Shown here in pieces: positions 36,541-44,174 of a stretch of DNA of 64,000 nt. This DNA comes from an uncultured Candidatus Pelagibacter sp. (GTDB taxonomy: Bacteria; Pseudomonadota; Alphaproteobacteria; Pelagibacterales; Pelagibacteraceae). Position 1 is the first letter of the stretch; every line of letters starts with the position of its first letter. Position numbers and translations under genes: made by a program. Under the pieces are notes generated by a model. It ran no database searches and was not told the DNA's origin. It worked only from the letters and a program-made list of their open reading frames with translations. The DNA is taken from NCBI GenBank assembly GCA_913030805.1, contig CAJWDL010000005.1, forward strand, positions 1-64,000, in the 5' to 3' direction.

Positions 36541-36828
36541 TTAATCATTATTTTTTTGCATTAATTTTGCTGATCTAATAACATTCAAAATACCAGCCAC
36601 AGCACCAACAAAAAAAAATATTACTGTTAACCAGGGTTTACTATCAAACCAATTATCTAAAATAAACCCTATTATTGAGCCCACAAAAACAGCGGCAACC
36701 ATCTCAGTGCTTAATTTTAAGGCTGTACCCAAAGCAGAAGAACTCTTTTTATTGCCATTAAATGAGTTTTTATTAGCTTTTTTCTTTGCAATTTTTAGGC
36801 GAGTACTCAATTCGCTAAATTTTTTCAT
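36541..36828 (-). CDS. atpI: ATP synthase protein I
   Basis: The 95-residue protein has a lysine-rich N terminus and two membrane helices (about residues 40-58 and 66-86) with the GSIIGFILDNWFDSKPW loop typical of the AtpI/AtpZ family. AtpI assists c-ring assembly or Mg/Ca transport for the enzyme. It begins the atp genes, 11 nt after smc. Confidence 0.88.
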   Translation of the reverse strand: MKKFSELSTRLKIAKKKANKNSFNGNKKSSSALGTALKLSTEMVAAVFVGSIIGFILDNWFDSKPWLTVIFFFVGAVAGILNVIRSAKLMQKNND

Positions 36829-36839
36829 TTGATCAAAAT

Positions 36840-39416
36840 TTATGCAACCAATTCTTCCGCCCTTTCAAGATCGACTGCGACTAACTGGCTAACTCCCTTT
36901 TCAGGCATTGTTATACCATACAATCTGTTCATTTTTGACATGGTTAAGGCATGATGTGTAATAATAATAAATTTTGTTCGAGTTATTTTCACCAATTCCT
37001 CTAGTAAATTACAGAATCTTGTTACATTGGCATCATCCAAGGGAGCGTCAACTTCATCCAAAAAGCATATTGGTGCTGGGTTAGTTAGAAAAACTGCAAA
37101 AACTAGTGATAGAGCAGTTAGTGCCTGTTCTCCCCCAGAAAGAAGAGTTATTGATTGCAATCTTTTACCTGGAGGACTTGCTAACATTTCTAAACCAGCT
37201 TCTAAGGGATCTTCTGAGTCTACTAGTTCTAATTTAGCATTTCCTCCATTAAATAATTTTGTGTATACCTCATTGAATTTCCTGTTTACCTTTTCGAAAG
37301 CCTCAATTAATCTTTCCCTTCCTTTTTGATTTAACTCATTAATGCTTGCTTTTAATTTAATTATTGCTGAGACCAAGTCTTCCCGATCTTTTTGCATTTT
37401 GGTGATTTCCATTTTGAACTGTTTTGTTTCTTCATCGGCTCTCAAATTTACTGATCCAAGTTTATCTCTTTCTCTTTTTTTTGCATCCAAAGCCTCCTCT
37501 TGCTCCAAAGCACCTGGAAAGACATCTTTTCCAAACAAATTAGATGAATTAAACAGGTTGGCTTCACTAAGTTTAAGGTCGCTTTCAATGTGCTCCAGTA
37601 AATCTCTTTTTCTGTTTTGCAAGCCTTCCTCTGTAGCTGAAGCACTAGCTCTTTTCTCTCTTGCAAACATGATCTTTTCTTGCGCAGTTTTTAGCTTTTT
37701 ATTATGATCTTCATAAATTACTTCAATTTTGCCTGTTTCTTCTTCAACCTTTAATTTTTCTTGCTTTGTTATTTTAATCATTTGTATAGTCTGACCTTTT
37801 TCAACAGCAATATTTTCAGGAAGTTTCTCTAAATCAACTAAGTTTTGAGCAATCTTTTCTTTTCTTGTTTTTAATTCGTTCATCATTTTTTCCGAATTAG
37901 AACTTAAATCTTTCCAGTTGTTAATTTCTTTATCGATGTTTTTTATTCTTTCCTGTCTTTTTATTGAGTCAACTTTAATTGTTTGATTTTTACTATATGC
38001 CGTAGCATAATTTTCCTGAGAAACTTTTAATTTGTTATTTAATTTACTTAATTCCTCTAATAGCTGTTTATTTGTTATGCTTTCAAATTTTGAAATTAAT
38101 GTTTTCAAGCTGTTCATTGTTTTATTTATTAAGATTGATGATTCGTCAACATTTCCTTCTTTCATGTATTTATGACACAACTCTAAATTTGATAGAGAGT
38201 TTTTTATGATTTCTAAATTTTCTCCTGAAGTAGAATTTATAACCAATTGTTGAGAGGTTTTTTCGAGCTTTTCTTGTTCAATTTTAAGGTTTTCCGTAGC
38301 TATGTTTAGGTCCCGGTTAGCTTGCTTTTCAAATTCATAATATTTTGTTTCGGTATCAATTAAATCCTTTTTTTCTTCTTTCAGTCTCTTTTCATTCGAT
38401 GAAGCATCAATTATTATTCTTTTTTCTCTATCTGTATCAATTTCTAATGTTTTTTCAGCATCAATTAAGCCTCCTTTCTCAGTTTTTATTCTAATTTCTT
38501 GTTCTTCTAGATTTTTTATTTCTAAATTTAATCTCTGTAATTTGGATAGTACTTCAATATTTTTGTCTCTTAAAGGTTTCAATTTTAAGTTTTCTTTGTC
38601 TAGTAGTTCAGTACAATGATTTAGCTCAATCGTTAATCCACTTACCTCATCATCAAATTCACTAATATTTTCATTTTCTAATTTAATATCTTTTTCAATA
38701 TTCTGTAATTTTATATAGTAAAGGCCTGCTTCAAATTTTTTAATTTCTTCTGAAATCATTTTATACTTTGTTGCTTCTTCTGCTTGTTTTTTTAAATTTT
38801 CCAATTGTTTTTCCTGTTGTCTTCTCAGTTCATCTGCTCTTTTTAAATTATTTTCTGCTGAATTAAGTCTTAATTCAGACTCGTGTCTTCGCGCATGAAT
38901 TCCTGATATTCCAGCGGCTTCCTCTAAAATGGTTCTTCGATCAGATGGTTTTGCAGTTACAAGTGCCCCAATTCTTCCTTGTCCAATAATCGAAGGTGAG
39001 TGTGCTCCAGTAGATAAATCTGCAAAAAATGTTTGCGCATCTCTTGCACGCACTTCTTTTTCATTAATAAAATATTTAGAACCCTTGTCCTTTTCAATCC
39101 TTCTCTTTACATCAATTTTTTCAATATTCCTAAATTGCATTGGTCCGTCTTTCTCGGTGTTTTCCAAAGTAATAGTTACCTCAGCAATATTTTTTGAAGG
39201 TTTATTAGCGGTACCAGAAAAAATCACATCTTCCATTCCTGAACCTCGCATGCTTTTTGCAGAAGTTTCTCCCATACACCATCTTACAGACTCTACAATA
39301 TTTGATTTGCCACAGCCGTTGGGACCCACAATTCCTGTTAAACCGTTTTCAATTAAGAAAATTGTCTTTTCAATAAATGATTTAAAACCGATTAATTGAA
39401 TCTTTTTAAATTCCAT
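36840..39416 (-). CDS. smc: Chromosome segregation protein SMC, short form without visible hinge
   Basis: SMC compacts and segregates the chromosome as an ATP-driven clamp. The 858-residue protein has the N-terminal head with Walker A GIVGPNGCGKSNIV near residue 28, long coiled coils, the LGSVNLRADEE block after the second coil, and the C-terminal head with LLSGGEQALTALSL near residue 758 and Walker B ICFLDEVDAPLDD. Usual bacterial SMCs are about 1,150-1,200 residues and carry a glycine-rich hinge in the middle. I find no hinge-like segment; the middle (about 370-560) looks like coiled coil. Both heads and the reading frame are intact, so this is a shortened protein rather than a broken gene. 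Confidence 0.9.
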   Translation of the reverse strand: MEFKKIQLIGFKSFIEKTIFLIENGLTGIVGPNGCGKSNIVESVRWCMGETSAKSMRGSGMEDVIFSGTANKPSKNIAEVTITLENTEKDGPMQFRNIEKIDVKRRIEKDKGSKYFINEKEVRARDAQTFFADLSTGAHSPSIIGQGRIGALVTAKPSDRRTILEEAAGISGIHARRHESELRLNSAENNLKRADELRRQQEKQLENLKKQAEEATKYKMISEEIKKFEAGLYYIKLQNIEKDIKLENENISEFDDEVSGLTIELNHCTELLDKENLKLKPLRDKNIEVLSKLQRLNLEIKNLEEQEIRIKTEKGGLIDAEKTLEIDTDREKRIIIDASSNEKRLKEEKKDLIDTETKYYEFEKQANRDLNIATENLKIEQEKLEKTSQQLVINSTSGENLEIIKNSLSNLELCHKYMKEGNVDESSILINKTMNSLKTLISKFESITNKQLLEELSKLNNKLKVSQENYATAYSKNQTIKVDSIKRQERIKNIDKEINNWKDLSSNSEKMMNELKTRKEKIAQNLVDLEKLPENIAVEKGQTIQMIKITKQEKLKVEEETGKIEVIYEDHNKKLKTAQEKIMFAREKRASASATEEGLQNRKRDLLEHIESDLKLSEANLFNSSNLFGKDVFPGALEQEEALDAKKRERDKLGSVNLRADEETKQFKMEITKMQKDREDLVSAIIKLKASINELNQKGRERLIEAFEKVNRKFNEVYTKLFNGGNAKLELVDSEDPLEAGLEMLASPPGKRLQSITLLSGGEQALTALSLVFAVFLTNPAPICFLDEVDAPLDDANVTRFCNLLEELVKITRTKFIIITHHALTMSKMNRLYGITMPEKGVSQLVAVDLERAEELVA

Positions 39417-39424
39417 ATAATTTA

Positions 39425-40015
39425 TTATATTAATTTCTCAATTGCTTTTTTTAAATTTTTGTATTCAAGCGTATCTTCAAATACCTTATCATTAATAATA
39501 ACTTTAGGCGTTGAATTGATTTTAAAACTTTTTACAGCTTCAATTCTGCTATTCAAAATATGATTTTCCACGTCTTCAAGACCCAAACATTTATCAAAAT
39601 CTTTTTCACTAAGAGCAAATTTTTTGACAGTTTTTTTGAGATTTTGATTTATATCTTCTATTGTTGTACCTTTTATCCAGTTTTCTTGAGTCTCATATAA
39701 GTGATCTAAAAAAGAAATTCTATTTTTCTCATCGATACATTGAAGAATTTTTGCGGCATTAAGTGCAGCCAAATCTAAAGGAAAATGTCTAAAATATATT
39801 TTTAGAACTCCAGTGTCTATATAGTCTTTTTTAAGAAGAGGATAAATCTCAGCATGAAAAACCGCACAATGAGGGCAGGTTAAAGATTGATAAATATAGA
39901 TCTTTATTTTTGCGTTTTCGCTTCCTTCTGTGATTTCGCTTAATTTATTATTTTCGATTGCAAAAGAATTCAGGTTTAAAAAAAAAATTAAAAAAATATA
40001 AATTATTTTTCTCAT
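39425..40015 (-). CDS. DsbA-family thiol:disulfide protein (DsbG/DsbA-like thioredoxin fold)
   Basis: The 196-residue protein has a signal peptide (residues 1-19) and a periplasmic thioredoxin domain with the active site YQSLTCPHCAVFH near residue 43 (CPHC) and a cis-proline loop STPKVIIND near residue 168. It probably oxidises or shuffles disulfides in exported proteins. It overlaps the upstream DUF721 gene by 4 nt and precedes smc by 8 nt. This order beside mutY is common in alphaproteobacteria. Confidence 0.9.
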   Translation of the reverse strand: MRKIIYIFLIFFLNLNSFAIENNKLSEITEGSENAKIKIYIYQSLTCPHCAVFHAEIYPLLKKDYIDTGVLKIYFRHFPLDLAALNAAKILQCIDEKNRISFLDHLYETQENWIKGTTIEDINQNLKKTVKKFALSEKDFDKCLGLEDVENHILNSRIEAVKSFKINSTPKVIINDKVFEDTLEYKNLKKAIEKLI

Positions 40016-40497
40016 TTTTGAATTGCGTTTATTAATTTTATTAAAGATTTTTTTATTTTTTCATTATTTAAAGATTTTAGAGAATCTTTAAATTTCTCAG
40101 TAGTATTTTTGGAAATATGCATTTTCTTTTTATTAATATTTTCTTTTAAATTATTAAATGTTTCCAAACGGATATTGTTAAGGACTTTGTAGCCAAAAAA
40201 ACTATTAATTTTCTCTATAATGGTATTTTTACTATATTCTACACTAATTTCATTTCCTCTTTGAGCGCTTATAATTAGTGTTCCTGGAGCATTTTTTCCA
40301 TTAGGCTTAAATGTCTTTGGGAAAGATACCTTTGATATTTCATTACCTACCAAATAATTCCACCTGTTTAATATTTCAGAGTAAACAAAACCTTTTTTAT
40401 TCAAGATTTTTTTTACGTTTTTTGGCAAAGAATTCTTAAAAGACCTTAAACCTTGAATATAAAATGTCTTTTGCCTTATATTGTTTTTTATATGCAT
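40012..40497 (-). CDS. DciA-like DUF721 protein
   Basis: The 161-residue protein carries the DUF721 core: WNYLVGNEISKVSFPKTF near residue 46 and GTLIISAQRGNEISVEY near residue 72. DciA proteins of this family load the DnaB replicative helicase in bacteria lacking DnaC. The alphaproteobacterial version is longer, with a lysine-rich C-terminal part as here. Its start codon abuts that of divergent mutY (ATGCAT at 40492-40497). Confidence 0.75.
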   Translation of the reverse strand: MHIKNNIRQKTFYIQGLRSFKNSLPKNVKKILNKKGFVYSEILNRWNYLVGNEISKVSFPKTFKPNGKNAPGTLIISAQRGNEISVEYSKNTIIEKINSFFGYKVLNNIRLETFNNLKENINKKKMHISKNTTEKFKDSLKSLNNEKIKKSLIKLINAIQK

Positions 40498-41511
40498 GGA
40501 TTGTTATCAATTTTACCAAAAAAAATACTTTATTGGTATGATAATAACAAAAGAATTTTGCCTTGGAGAATCAATACATCAAAAAACAAAAAGGAATACT
40601 ACGTACTTGTAAGTGAATTTATGTTGCAGCAAACACAAGTTAAAACTGTAATTCCATATTTTTTAAAATTTGTTACAAAAATTCCAGATTTAAAAGCCTT
40701 ATCCAAATGTAAAGAAAAAAAGGTTTTAAAACTTTGGGAGGGCCTTGGTTATTATAAAAGAGCAAAAAATTTGCATAAAACTGCAACAATTTTAGTAAAA
40801 AACTATAATAGTAAGCTTCCAAAAAAAATTGAAAAAATTATAAAATTACCTGGAGTAGGAGAATATACAGCCAGTGCATTATCAGCCCTAATTCATAACA
40901 AAGAATGTATTCCAATTGATGGAAATGTGAAGAGAGTTTTTTCGAGATTATTTTTAACTGATGTAAATATTCAGAATTTTGATACCGAAATTAAAAAAAT
41001 TATTAATAAACTACCCAAAGTAGATAGAAATGCAGATTTAGCTGAAGCTTTAATGGAATTTGGTGCTGTAGTTTGCAAACCTCAAAATCCATTATGTAAA
41101 ATTTGTCATTTACAAAAATATTGTAAATTTTTTAATGGTAAAAATTATATTTCGCTTAACAAAAAGTTTTCTATTAAAGAAAAAAAAATTAATATTTATT
41201 GCTATTTAAATAAATATAAAAAAGAGATAGCTCTAACTAAAAATAAAAATCTAAGTTTTTTAAATAACTTTAAGATGCCAGAAATTCAAATGGTAGTTGC
41301 AAATAATAATTTAAAAAAAAAGGGATGGCATTATTTGTGTAGTTACAAAAATAATATTTCAAATATTAAAATGAATATAGATTTGTTTTATAAATTTACA
41401 AAAAACATACCAAAGAAATTTAATTGGTATTCCGTAGATAGATCGAGCCAGGAATTTATACCTTCGTTTACAAAAAAGATTTTTAAAAAAATAGCTAAAG
41501 TTTATAACTAA
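40492..41511 (+). CDS. mutY: A/G-specific adenine glycosylase MutY
   Basis: MutY removes adenine mispaired with 8-oxoguanine. The 339-residue protein has RILPWR near residue 19, the catalytic region EFMLQQTQVKTVIPYF near residue 42, the helix-hairpin-helix LPGVGEYTASALSAL near residue 121, and the intact [4Fe-4S] loop C-x6-C-x2-C-x5-C (CKPQNPLCKICHLQKYC) near residue 201. A C-terminal NUDIX-like domain follows. I chose the ATG at 40492; an in-frame start at 40453 would run into the divergent DUF721 gene. Confidence 0.95.
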   Translation: MHGLLSILPKKILYWYDNNKRILPWRINTSKNKKEYYVLVSEFMLQQTQVKTVIPYFLKFVTKIPDLKALSKCKEKKVLKLWEGLGYYKRAKNLHKTATILVKNYNSKLPKKIEKIIKLPGVGEYTASALSALIHNKECIPIDGNVKRVFSRLFLTDVNIQNFDTEIKKIINKLPKVDRNADLAEALMEFGAVVCKPQNPLCKICHLQKYCKFFNGKNYISLNKKFSIKEKKINIYCYLNKYKKEIALTKNKNLSFLNNFKMPEIQMVVANNNLKKKGWHYLCSYKNNISNIKMNIDLFYKFTKNIPKKFNWYSVDRSSQEFIPSFTKKIFKKIAKVYN

Positions 41512-41566
41512 AAAAATTAGATTAAATTACACCAAAAAATATGATATTTTGTTTTACTGATTTGTT

Positions 41567-41626
41567 ATGGGAAAATATAAGACAATTTATGCTGATTCTC
41601 CTTGGAGATTAAAAATTTTAGTGTGA
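41567..41626 (+). pseudogene. Possible remnant of an MT-A70-type adenine methyltransferase
   Basis: A 19-codon frame in the 180-nt spacer between mutY and ccrM reads KYKTIYADSPWRL from its start, close to the N-terminal catalytic block of MT-A70-family N6-adenine methyltransferases (KYKxIYADPPWR). The catalytic DPPW has become DSPW and a stop follows six codons later. Traces may continue in another frame after 41623. Too short for certainty, but the match is to a catalytic motif and next to another methyltransferase gene. I see nothing else in the 41512-41691 spacer apart from a weak 5-bp hairpin near 41660. Confidence 0.35.
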
Positions 41627-41691
41627 AGGGTGAGGGAAGAAATGCTATCTCTAAGTTTATCGTTAAGATAAGGCATCAAACCTCCCAAAAC

Positions 41692-42771
41692 CTATGTTGA
41701 GTTAGAAATTAATCTCTGTCTCAAATTATCAATTAGCACAATTGTGCCTCCTATGTTGCAATACCAATAAGTCCATCCATTATAGCTTTCTGTACCCATT
41801 ATTTTGGCAGCCACCTTATGTATAGAACCTTCCGAGTCCTTATGTTTTAAACTTCCATCTACCATTATTTTAGCGTTAAATTTCCTTTTTTGATCAAATA
41901 AAATAGCTCCCGGTTTGATTATTCCCATTTCAACTAAAGATCCAAAAGGTATTCTAGGTTTTGATTTATTATTTTCTATTGTGTCTAAATAATTATCCTC
42001 AATTACTTGGGTTTTATTTATTCTTTCAGATGCTGCTTTAAAGTATTTTTTATTCTTTTCTATACCAAAGAATTTTCTACCCAATTTTTTTGCTACAACA
42101 GCAGTGGTTCCGGTACCTAAAAATGGATCTAATATGGAATCACCTTTATTTGTTGTTGCTAAAATAATCCTATGTAAAAGAATTTCTGGTTTTTGAGTAG
42201 AATGGACTTTTTTTCCATTCTTTTTTAATCTTTCTTTTCCGTTGCATATAGGAAAAGTCCAATCCGAACGCATTTGTAAATCATCGTTTAAACATTTTAG
42301 AGATTGATAATTAAAAGTATATTTTGATTTTTTTCTTTTTGAGGCCCAAATTAAAGTTTCATGTGCATTGGTAAATCTTGTTCCTCTAAAATTTGGCATT
42401 GGATTATTTTTTCTCCAAATTATATCGTTAAGTAACCAATAGTTTAAATTTTGTAAGTGGTAACCTAGTCTAAAAATATTGTGATATGATCCAATAACCC
42501 AGATGCTTCCGTTGTCTTTTAAAATTCTTTTACATTCGCTTAACCAATTTTTACAGAAATCATCGTAATGTTTAAAACTTTCAAATTGATCCCACTTATC
42601 ATCTACACCATTAACCTTACTATCATCAGGTCTTTTTAACTTTTCTCCAATTTGTAAATTGTATGGAGGATCAGCAAAAATTAAATCAAAGCTCTTATCA
42701 GGAATTTTTTTTAATTCCTCAACACATTCCCCATTTAAAATTTTATTTTTAAGTTGCTCTGTATTCATCAT
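41692..42771 (-). CDS. ccrM: GANTC adenine DNA methyltransferase CcrM
   Basis: CcrM methylates adenine in GANTC at the end of replication and helps time the alphaproteobacterial cell cycle. The 359-residue protein has the beta-class order: catalytic LIFADPPYNLQ near residue 31, then the SAM-binding SILDPFLGTGTTAVVAKKLGRKFFGIE near residue 200, and the C-terminal alphaproteobacterial CcrM domain (VDGSLKHKDSEGSIHKVA, then NGWTYWYC near residue 335). I chose the ATG at 42771 because the promoter (42787-42815) would start transcription near 42780, after the longer start at 42798. The leader would be only about 10 nt. Confidence 0.93.
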   Translation of the reverse strand: MMNTEQLKNKILNGECVEELKKIPDKSFDLIFADPPYNLQIGEKLKRPDDSKVNGVDDKWDQFESFKHYDDFCKNWLSECKRILKDNGSIWVIGSYHNIFRLGYHLQNLNYWLLNDIIWRKNNPMPNFRGTRFTNAHETLIWASKRKKSKYTFNYQSLKCLNDDLQMRSDWTFPICNGKERLKKNGKKVHSTQKPEILLHRIILATTNKGDSILDPFLGTGTTAVVAKKLGRKFFGIEKNKKYFKAASERINKTQVIEDNYLDTIENNKSKPRIPFGSLVEMGIIKPGAILFDQKRKFNAKIMVDGSLKHKDSEGSIHKVAAKIMGTESYNGWTYWYCNIGGTIVLIDNLRQRLISNST

Positions 42772-42786
42772 GATTTTACGTGAACA

Positions 42787-42815
42787 ATTAGACTCCAAAC
42801 TAGAGTCTTGGTCAA
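42787..42815 (-). promoter_or_regulatory. ccrM promoter containing two GANTC sites
   Basis: On the minus strand TTGACC (42815-42810) is followed after 17 nt by TCTAAT (42792-42787). The spacer contains one GANTC (42807-42803) and a second (42795-42791) overlaps the -10. The two GANTC sites are arms of an inverted repeat (42790-42795 and 42803-42808). Methylation of these sites could therefore switch the promoter. Confidence 0.6.
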
Positions 42816-42848
42816 CCTGTGATTGAAAATAGTTTAGTTAAATTGTGT

Positions 42849-43433
42849 TTATTTTTTTTTGCCTAACAAGATATTGTGCATCGGCTTAAAAGATTTTCTG
42901 TGATGATTAGTGACACCAAATTTATAAATCGCGCCTAAATGTTTTTTTGTTCCATATCCAAAATTGGTATGCCAACCGTAGGATATATAATTTTTTGCTA
43001 ATCTTGTTATGTATCTGTCTCTTGCTACTTTAGCAATAATCGAAGCAGCTGAAATAGCGGGAATTTTTTCATCTCCTCGAATTATAGTTTTAAAATGATA
43101 ACTCGTATTTTTTGGAGCATGGACTCCGTCAACCAAAATTATATTTGGTTTGTGTTTTAAATTATTTATGGCCCTTTTCATAGAGAGTAAAGTTGCTTGC
43201 AAAATATTCAATTTATCTATCTCTTTTATTGAAGCTTTGCCCACAGAATAAATAGAATTTTTTTTTATATAATTTGCTAATTTTTTTCTTTCTTCAGATG
43301 GGATTTTTTTTGAGTCCTTAAGTAAATTTTTATTGATATTTTTTTTTAATATCACTGCTGCTGAAAAAACTGGTCCAATCCAACTCCCTCTACCCACTTC
43401 ATCAACACCAGCAATTAATTTATTTTTATTCAA
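42849..43433 (-). CDS. rnhB: Ribonuclease HII
   Basis: RNase HII removes single ribonucleotides and RNA primers from DNA. The 194-residue protein shows the catalytic motifs IAGVDEVGRGSWIGPVFSAAV near residue 6, LVDGVHAP near residue 98, and AISAASIIAKVARDRYI near residue 124, with the C-terminal HHRKSFKP. It lies 18 nt after udg and shortly before ccrM, a grouping (ccrM, rnhB, udg) also seen in other alphaproteobacteria. Confidence 0.95.
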   Translation of the reverse strand: MNKNKLIAGVDEVGRGSWIGPVFSAAVILKKNINKNLLKDSKKIPSEERKKLANYIKKNSIYSVGKASIKEIDKLNILQATLLSMKRAINNLKHKPNIILVDGVHAPKNTSYHFKTIIRGDEKIPAISAASIIAKVARDRYITRLAKNYISYGWHTNFGYGTKKHLGAIYKFGVTNHHRKSFKPMHNILLGKKK

Positions 43434-43451
43434 AAAATTTTACTTATAAAG

Positions 43452-44156
43452 TTATAAATTTAGTTGCTTCATTTTTTCTCTTATTAACTTTAAGTCGATC
43501 CAAGCTAATTTTTTTTGATCAGGTTGTCTCATTAAAAAAGCAGGATGAAAAGAGGCTATTATATAGGGATGACAATTTCCAATTTGTTTTTTTATCCATT
43601 TCCCTCTTGCTTTTGAAATTACTTTTTCATTTCCTATAATTGCATTAAGTGCGGTACTACCTAAAAGAACAAGGATTTTTGGATTAATTATTTCTATATG
43701 TAATTTTAAAAAAGGATAATATCTTTCAATTTCCTGATCCGTGGGTCTTCTATTTTTGGGAGGTCGGTAGTTTACCACATTTGATATATATACTTTTTTT
43801 CTATTCAAATTTATTGATTCTAACATTTTATCTAGTAGTTTTCCTGCACGTCCCACAAAAGGTAAACCATCTTGATCTTCTTGTGCACCAGGTCCTTCAC
43901 CTATAAACATAATCTTGGAGTTTATATTTCCATCAGAAAAGACTATTTTATTGGCTGAATTCTTTAATTCACAGTTTTTTATTGATCCAATCATTTTTTT
44001 TAATTCTTCAAGTTGTTGTGATTTTCCTAGACCATTTGATAATTTTTTATTGTTATCAAATCGATTTATAGGAGAATTATTTATTAATAAATCCATATTT
44101 GATAAATTATAAAATTCAATAAGTGAAAGGACTTTTTGATTTACTTTTTTATTCAT
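43452..44156 (-). CDS. Family 4-like uracil-DNA glycosylase lacking most Fe-S cysteines
   Basis: The 234-residue protein matches type 4 uracil-DNA glycosylases: KIMFIGEGPGAQEDQDGLPF near residue 79, VGRAGKLLDKML, VYISNVVNYRPPKNRRP near residue 117, VLLGSTALNAIIG, and ASFHPAFLMRQP near residue 205. Known family 4 enzymes bind a [4Fe-4S] cluster through four cysteines. Here, by alignment from memory, only one remains (NCELK near residue 61); the others are Ile (IKNC), Tyr (VVNY) and Tyr (ERYYP). The catalytic motifs are kept, so it is probably an active, cluster-free variant. It is divergent from the TPR gene, with 18 nt between start codons. Confidence 0.85.
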   Translation of the reverse strand: MNKKVNQKVLSLIEFYNLSNMDLLINNSPINRFDNNKKLSNGLGKSQQLEELKKMIGSIKNCELKNSANKIVFSDGNINSKIMFIGEGPGAQEDQDGLPFVGRAGKLLDKMLESINLNRKKVYISNVVNYRPPKNRRPTDQEIERYYPFLKLHIEIINPKILVLLGSTALNAIIGNEKVISKARGKWIKKQIGNCHPYIIASFHPAFLMRQPDQKKLAWIDLKLIREKMKQLNL

Positions 44157-44174
44157 TGTAAATTATAGTATTTT

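Noticed and set aside
37027-37329. Plus-strand open frames inside smc
   Set aside because: They lie antisense to well-supported smc coding sequence, have no recognisable domain and reflect the codon pattern of the opposite strand.
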